From JBNKLG01 sp050292235 (GTDB lineage: Bacteria > Pseudomonadota > Gammaproteobacteria > Chromatiales > Chromatiaceae): a DNA stretch of 9,757 nucleotides. The position numbers were made by a program, and so were the translations under genes. Location of the stretch: assembly GCA_050292235.1 (NCBI GenBank), contig JBNKLG010000094.1, positions 1-9,757 of the forward strand. The letters are read 5' to 3'. This document shows positions 6,041 through 9,757 of this stretch, piece by piece. Below the pieces are notes generated by a model that ran no database searches, was not told the origin of the DNA, and was given only the letters and a program-made list of their open reading frames with translations. The first letter of the stretch is position 1; every line of letters begins with the position of its first letter.

Positions 6041-8962
6041 ATGTGGAGTAAGACACTGGTTCTGGGTCTCTTTTTGATGTCAGCAGGTATCAGCCACGCT
6101 CAGGAGACACCCATGTTCAAGAAAGAGCGGCAATTTTCTCCAACCGACACCCTCCCCTTCATCAAAGTGCCTGAAGGGGAAAAACCGGTGGAACTCCGCA
6201 GTCTGGAGATCCGGGTCGTGGTCATGGGACTGCATGCCGAGACCACCCAGGTCATGCATTTTTACAACCCGAACAACCGGGTTCTTGAAGGCTCGCTGAT
6301 CTTTCCTTTGGCTGACAATGCTGTGGTCTCTGGTTACGGATTGGATGTCGATGGCCAGATGGTGGACGGTGTTGTTGTGCCAAAAAAGGAAGCGCGCAAA
6401 ATCCTGGAGGCAGAGGAGCGCAAAGGCGTTGATCCAGGCCTCATGGAGCAGGTACAGGGCAATGTTTACCGCACACGACTCTATCCTCTTCCAGCACAGG
6501 GCAGTCGCACGGTGAAGGTGGTTTCGGTGAGTGATCTGACGGTGCAGGGCAATGAGGCGGCCTTTCATCTACCTCTCTCACACGCCACTCAAATCGATAA
6601 GGTGGACCTGCGAATCGAGGTTGTACAGGCCCCGGTCGAACCCGATATCAGCGGCGGCCCCGGCAATCTCATTCTGAAACAGTGGCAGGATCGCTGGGTG
6701 TCAGAAACGACCCTGGACAAAGGGGTGGCCAGCGAGGATCTGCAAATACGCCTGCCCCGCCTACCGGATCAGATCACCACCATCGAAGAGAGCGGGCAGA
6801 ACGAGACCTTTTTCAGCATCAGCAGAAAGATCCCTGAAACCTCAGACCAACCGGCCTGGAAGCCCCAACGCATCGCCATTGCCTGGGATGCCTCTGGCAG
6901 CCATGCCGATATTGAGCGCGACCTCGATTTTCTGCAGGCGCTGCTTTCGAGCTGGCAGGATCTGACGCTGGATATAGCGATTTTTCGCAACCGCGGCGTG
7001 GAGGAGAAGGAGACCTTTGCCATTGAAAAGGGCAACATGAAACAACTGCGCCAGTTTTTGCTGCAGCTGCCCTATGATGGCGGCACCAGCCTGAGTGCGC
7101 TGGATCTCGCTACCCTTCCCCACCCTACCGATGAGGCCTGGCTTCTCTTCAGTGATGGTCTGGGGACCATGGATCACGGGCTCCCCAAGATGGGAGATAA
7201 CCCCCTTATCACCATCACCAGTCAGGCCCAATCACACGCCGCCTTGATGAAACATCTGGCGAACGCCTCAAATGGCCTCTATCTCAACCTGCTTCGCACC
7301 AAGGCTGCTGATGCAGCTCGACAGCTTGCCCAATTCAAAGCACCAGTCAGCATTGCAACCAGTTCTGGCGTTGAGGCGGTTCACCTGGTTACCGGGGACA
7401 ACCGAATCACCCTGGTGGGGCGATTGAAGGACCCCAAGGGTTCCATCACCCTGAGCAGCGCTGGAAAGGCGTTGGAAACACTGGAGATTGATGGTGAAAA
7501 AGCGAGCCAGGGCCGAATCGTCGCCCGATTCTGGGCCGGACTTGAAGCCCAGGTAACGGCACTGATCGATGATGCCGCTTCGCAAAAGAGGCTGCTTGAA
7601 CTGGGGCGCCAATACGGTCTGGTCACAGCCAACACCTCCCTACTGGTGTTGGAAAACCTGGAACAGTATCTGGCATACGATATCGAACCGCCAGCGACAC
7701 TACCCGAGATGCGAACCACCTTTCATCGGATGAAAGGCGACCGACAAAAAGAGAAGACGCAGGAGAGCAAAAGAAAACTCGATGTCGTTTTGGGCTGGTG
7801 GGAAAACCGAGTCAAATGGTGGAACACTGAATTCAAGGTGGATCCCGATCGTATCCAGGGAAAAACCAAAGAAATTCTGGCTCTTGAGGACGATGAAACA
7901 AGGTCTTTCCCAGCCATAGCCGCATCACCGGCCCCCATGGAAATGGAACCGACGATGATGGTCTCGCAGAGTGCCGACGCAATGGGGATAGAAAGGGAAA
8001 AGAAAGCCGCCCCTTCCGCTGCCAAAGCCGCCATCGCCATCAAACCCTGGTCACCAGACACCCCCTACCTGAAGGCCATCAAGCAGGTCAAACCAGACGA
8101 GGCCTACGCCACCTATCTGGAACAGCGCCGGGACTATGCCCAAAGCCCGGCCTTTTTCCTGGATAGTGGGGATTACTTCCTGAAGAACGGCAAACCACAG
8201 CTGGGGCTGAGGGTTCTCTCCAATCTGGTGGAAACCGGCCTGGAGGATGCTGCGCTCATGCGCATGTATGCCTGGCGCCTGCAGCAGGCCGAAGAGTTTG
8301 ACCTGGCCATCGCCCTGTTCGAACGGGTATTGCGAAACCGTGACGATGAACCCCAGTCACACCGCGATCTGGCCCTGGCGTTGGCCGAACGCTGGCAAAA
8401 AAATCATACCGAAGCCGATGCCACCAGGGCCATGGAGCTGCTCTACAACGTCATCCTGGGAGAGTGGAACAACTTCCCCGAGATCGAGCTCATTGCTCTG
8501 ATGGAGCTGAACCGGATCATCCACCTCGTTAGCAAAGCGGATATCGCAATACCGGAACGTATCGACCATCGATTCATCCAGCTGCTGGATCTGGACATCC
8601 GCATCAGCCTATCCTGGGACAGTGACATGACCGATGTGGACCTGCATGTCTTCGAACCAACCGGCGAACACGCCTACTACGGCCACAACCAGACCCAGAT
8701 GGGCGGTCTGGTCTCGCGGGACTTCACCCAGGGATACGGGCCGGAGGAGTACATCCTGAAAAAGGCCCTGCCGGGGAAATACCTTATCAAGGTCCACTAT
8801 TACGGCTCGCATCAACAAACCGTCAGCGGCGCCTGTACGATAATCGCCACCGTCTACACCAATTACGGTAGAGAGGGTGAAAAGAAGCAGGTGCTGACGC
8901 TCCGTCTGGACAAGCCCAGTAACGAAGAGGTGGTGGGTGAAATCAGCATTAATCCAAAGTAA
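6041..8962 (+). CDS. Exported VIT / von Willebrand A / TPR / DUF2135 protein
   Basis: A 973-residue protein with a signal peptide (MWSKTLVLGLFLMSAGISHA, likely cut after Ala20), so periplasmic or secreted. A VIT domain covers about 45-170 (FYNPNNRVLEGSLIFPL; EARKILEAEERKGVDPGL; NVYRTRLYPLPAQGSR). A VWA domain covers about 275-440 with an apparently complete metal-ion site: D283-A-S285-G-S287, T349 in GGT and D372 in FSDG. After a charged linker (560-665), helical TPR-like repeats run about 675-830, and a C-terminal DUF2135 (YfaP-like) domain about 850-960 (SLSWDSDMTDVDLHVFEPTGE; GGLVSRDFTQGYGPEEY). No LPXTG motif or C-terminal anchor is seen. The ATG at 6041 has GAGGA (6029-6033). VIT and VWA domains usually mediate metal-dependent protein contacts; the true role and partner are unknown. 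It follows the ahpF terminator by about 175 bp, so it probably has its own promoter, not identified. Confidence 0.93.
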   Translation: MWSKTLVLGLFLMSAGISHAQETPMFKKERQFSPTDTLPFIKVPEGEKPVELRSLEIRVVVMGLHAETTQVMHFYNPNNRVLEGSLIFPLADNAVVSGYGLDVDGQMVDGVVVPKKEARKILEAEERKGVDPGLMEQVQGNVYRTRLYPLPAQGSRTVKVVSVSDLTVQGNEAAFHLPLSHATQIDKVDLRIEVVQAPVEPDISGGPGNLILKQWQDRWVSETTLDKGVASEDLQIRLPRLPDQITTIEESGQNETFFSISRKIPETSDQPAWKPQRIAIAWDASGSHADIERDLDFLQALLSSWQDLTLDIAIFRNRGVEEKETFAIEKGNMKQLRQFLLQLPYDGGTSLSALDLATLPHPTDEAWLLFSDGLGTMDHGLPKMGDNPLITITSQAQSHAALMKHLANASNGLYLNLLRTKAADAARQLAQFKAPVSIATSSGVEAVHLVTGDNRITLVGRLKDPKGSITLSSAGKALETLEIDGEKASQGRIVARFWAGLEAQVTALIDDAASQKRLLELGRQYGLVTANTSLLVLENLEQYLAYDIEPPATLPEMRTTFHRMKGDRQKEKTQESKRKLDVVLGWWENRVKWWNTEFKVDPDRIQGKTKEILALEDDETRSFPAIAASPAPMEMEPTMMVSQSADAMGIEREKKAAPSAAKAAIAIKPWSPDTPYLKAIKQVKPDEAYATYLEQRRDYAQSPAFFLDSGDYFLKNGKPQLGLRVLSNLVETGLEDAALMRMYAWRLQQAEEFDLAIALFERVLRNRDDEPQSHRDLALALAERWQKNHTEADATRAMELLYNVILGEWNNFPEIELIALMELNRIIHLVSKADIAIPERIDHRFIQLLDLDIRISLSWDSDMTDVDLHVFEPTGEHAYYGHNQTQMGGLVSRDFTQGYGPEEYILKKALPGKYLIKVHYYGSHQQTVSGACTIIATVYTNYGREGEKKQVLTLRLDKPSNEEVVGEISINPK

Positions 8963-9195
8963 CCGGGAGGAATCGGCACTCTACGAAGTCAACATCCCAC
9001 GTTCACGCCAGAAGCTGTGAGCGTTGCCTGGTATCGTTGGGACTGGGGTCTCGAGGTGAAGGGCTGGACCGTGCTGAGGGATAGAACTGAAAGCAAGGTT
9101 AATACCTACCTGTACCCACCAGGTTCCTGCATTTAGTGACTTTTGAATGGACGAAGAGAGCTTTGCAAGAAACAAAGGTGATAAACAGGAAGGTT
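8963..9195. other. Spacer without a convincing gene; open on both strands
   Basis: This 233-bp stretch between the VIT/VWA gene and the four-TM gene is intermediate in composition. In the + frame continuing past the VIT stop, codons stay open to a TAG at 9134, including a 39-codon frame from GTG 9017 with several tryptophans. A minus-strand frame of 64 codons (8981-9175) covers the same bases. Neither has a good ribosome site or a family I recognise. Double-strand openness over the same bases suggests a conserved non-coding or repeat-derived sequence. No clear terminator for the upstream gene was found. Confidence 0.4.
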
Positions 9196-9606
9196 ATGAA
9201 GAATAATGAGCTAAAACTATTCAGGATTATATTTTTAGCATCGGCATTGTGGAATTTGATTGGTGCTGTCTTTGGTTATTTCAATACAGAATTCACTTTC
9301 TATATTTTTTTCGGCAGGGAGCTTGCTGACCCTCTCTATTATGCCATTTATCAAGGCGCATGGGGCACGACTCTCGTGTACTTCTTTGGTTACTTAATGG
9401 TGGCATACAATCCCACTAAACACTCAGGGATAGTCATTGTCGGGGGGATTGGCAAAGCAGGATTTGCCTTCAATTTGTTGCAACTATATTCAGCGAATAT
9501 TGCCAGCCCAGTAGTATTTATCGTTATATTTGGGGATTTTGTTTTTGTAGCGCTTTTTCTCGTTTATTTATTTCGCCTGTACAAATTAAATATAAATATC
9601 ATTTAG
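9196..9606 (+). CDS. Four-transmembrane-helix protein of unknown function
   Basis: A 136-residue inner-membrane protein with four hydrophobic segments at about 8-29, 50-70, 78-98 and 104-127, separated by short loops. The first loop (NTEFTFYIFFGRELADPLYYAIYQGAW region) and the GGIGK turn before helix 3 look conserved-type rather than random. I do not recognise the family with certainty; the size and topology resemble small DoxX/DUF4345-like four-helix proteins, but no catalytic residues can be named. The ATG at 9196 is chosen because AGGAAGG (9187-9193) is directly upstream and the hydrophobic helix follows soon after; a GTG at 9136 would add 20 mostly charged residues. Base composition is AT-rich like the left end and unlike the adjacent VIT/VWA gene. 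It reads outward toward the right terminal repeat. Confidence 0.8.
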   Translation: MKNNELKLFRIIFLASALWNLIGAVFGYFNTEFTFYIFFGRELADPLYYAIYQGAWGTTLVYFFGYLMVAYNPTKHSGIVIVGGIGKAGFAFNLLQLYSANIASPVVFIVIFGDFVFVALFLVYLFRLYKLNINII

Positions 9607-9633
9607 ATTGGTTTTCAGGCAAGAATTAAAGAG

Positions 9634-9647
9634 ATCAGGGTTTTCCC
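9634..9647. repeat. TCAGGGTTTTCCCT, inverted copy of 2520-2533
   Basis: Exact reverse complement of bases 2520-2533. The AGGG-TTTT-CCCT core is a short hairpin, and a run of T follows 13 bases later (9660-9666). It begins 28 bases after the stop of the four-TM gene, so it could be part of a weak terminator. The stem is only 4 bp, and the evidence is limited to the match. Confidence 0.35.
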
Positions 9648-9681
9648 TCTCGCCTACACCTTTTTTCTGTCAGGTTAAAGC

Positions 9682-9757
9682 CAATGCCATTAACTTAGTG
9701 TATAAGTAACTGAAATACAGTAAAATATTTACTCGTATTCATCAATGGAGAGGACGC
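9682..9757 (-). repeat. Right copy of the 76-bp perfect terminal inverted repeat
   Basis: Exact reverse complement of bases 2-77, including the bulged palindrome, here at 9711-9741. It runs to the last base of the window, so the outer boundary and any target-site duplication cannot be seen. The four-TM gene reads toward it, while sigZ reads away from the left copy, so the two copies do not hold equivalent positions relative to their neighbour genes. Confidence 0.95.

Noticed and set aside
8963..9135. Group II intron fragment or transposase remnant
   Set aside because: The G/T-rich folded look prompted the idea, but no intron domain V, GUGYG boundary or reverse transcriptase signature was seen.

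Overview
The window is a mosaic of two kinds of DNA. The ends (about 1-2,516 and 9,136-9,757) are AT-rich and carry accessory-type genes: a SigZ-type sigma factor, an Old Yellow Enzyme flavin reductase, a broken GNAT acetyltransferase and a four-helix membrane protein. The centre (about 2,540-8,962) is clearly more GC-rich and carries a complete peroxide-defence module (oxyR, divergent ahpC and ahpF) followed by a large exported VIT/VWA/DUF2135 protein. AhpC, AhpF and OxyR are so close to the enterobacterial proteins, in residue positions as well as motifs, that a gammaproteobacterium is the likely host. This is an inference from remembered families, not a search result.

Layout: a 76-bp inverted repeat at the left edge; sigZ (+); OYE reductase (+); GNAT pseudogene (+, one in-frame TGA); oxyR (-), convergent with the pseudogene; a divergent promoter region with a GTTCTA-N5-TAGAAC palindrome; ahpC (+); a strong GC hairpin without a T-run; ahpF (+); a Rho-independent terminator, overlapped by a possible 59-codon hydrophobic ORF; the VIT-VWA-TPR-DUF2135 gene (+); about 230 bp with no convincing gene; the four-TM protein (+); and the same 76-bp repeat inverted at the right edge.

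Working model: OxyR (both redox cysteines present) senses H2O2 and activates ahpC-ahpF, whose products reduce peroxides with NADH. The OYE reductase could add detoxification of electrophilic alkenes, perhaps under the neighbouring SigZ. The VIT/VWA protein is probably periplasmic or secreted and has no clear functional link to the peroxide genes.

The least explained structure is the 76-bp perfect inverted repeat at the two window edges, which itself folds into bulged hairpins. No transposase, integrase or other recombinase is present. The repeat may therefore bound a non-autonomous element, may be a dispersed repeat where an assembly broke, or may be an assembly-graph effect. I found no RNA genes, CRISPR array or recognisable insertion-sequence gene.
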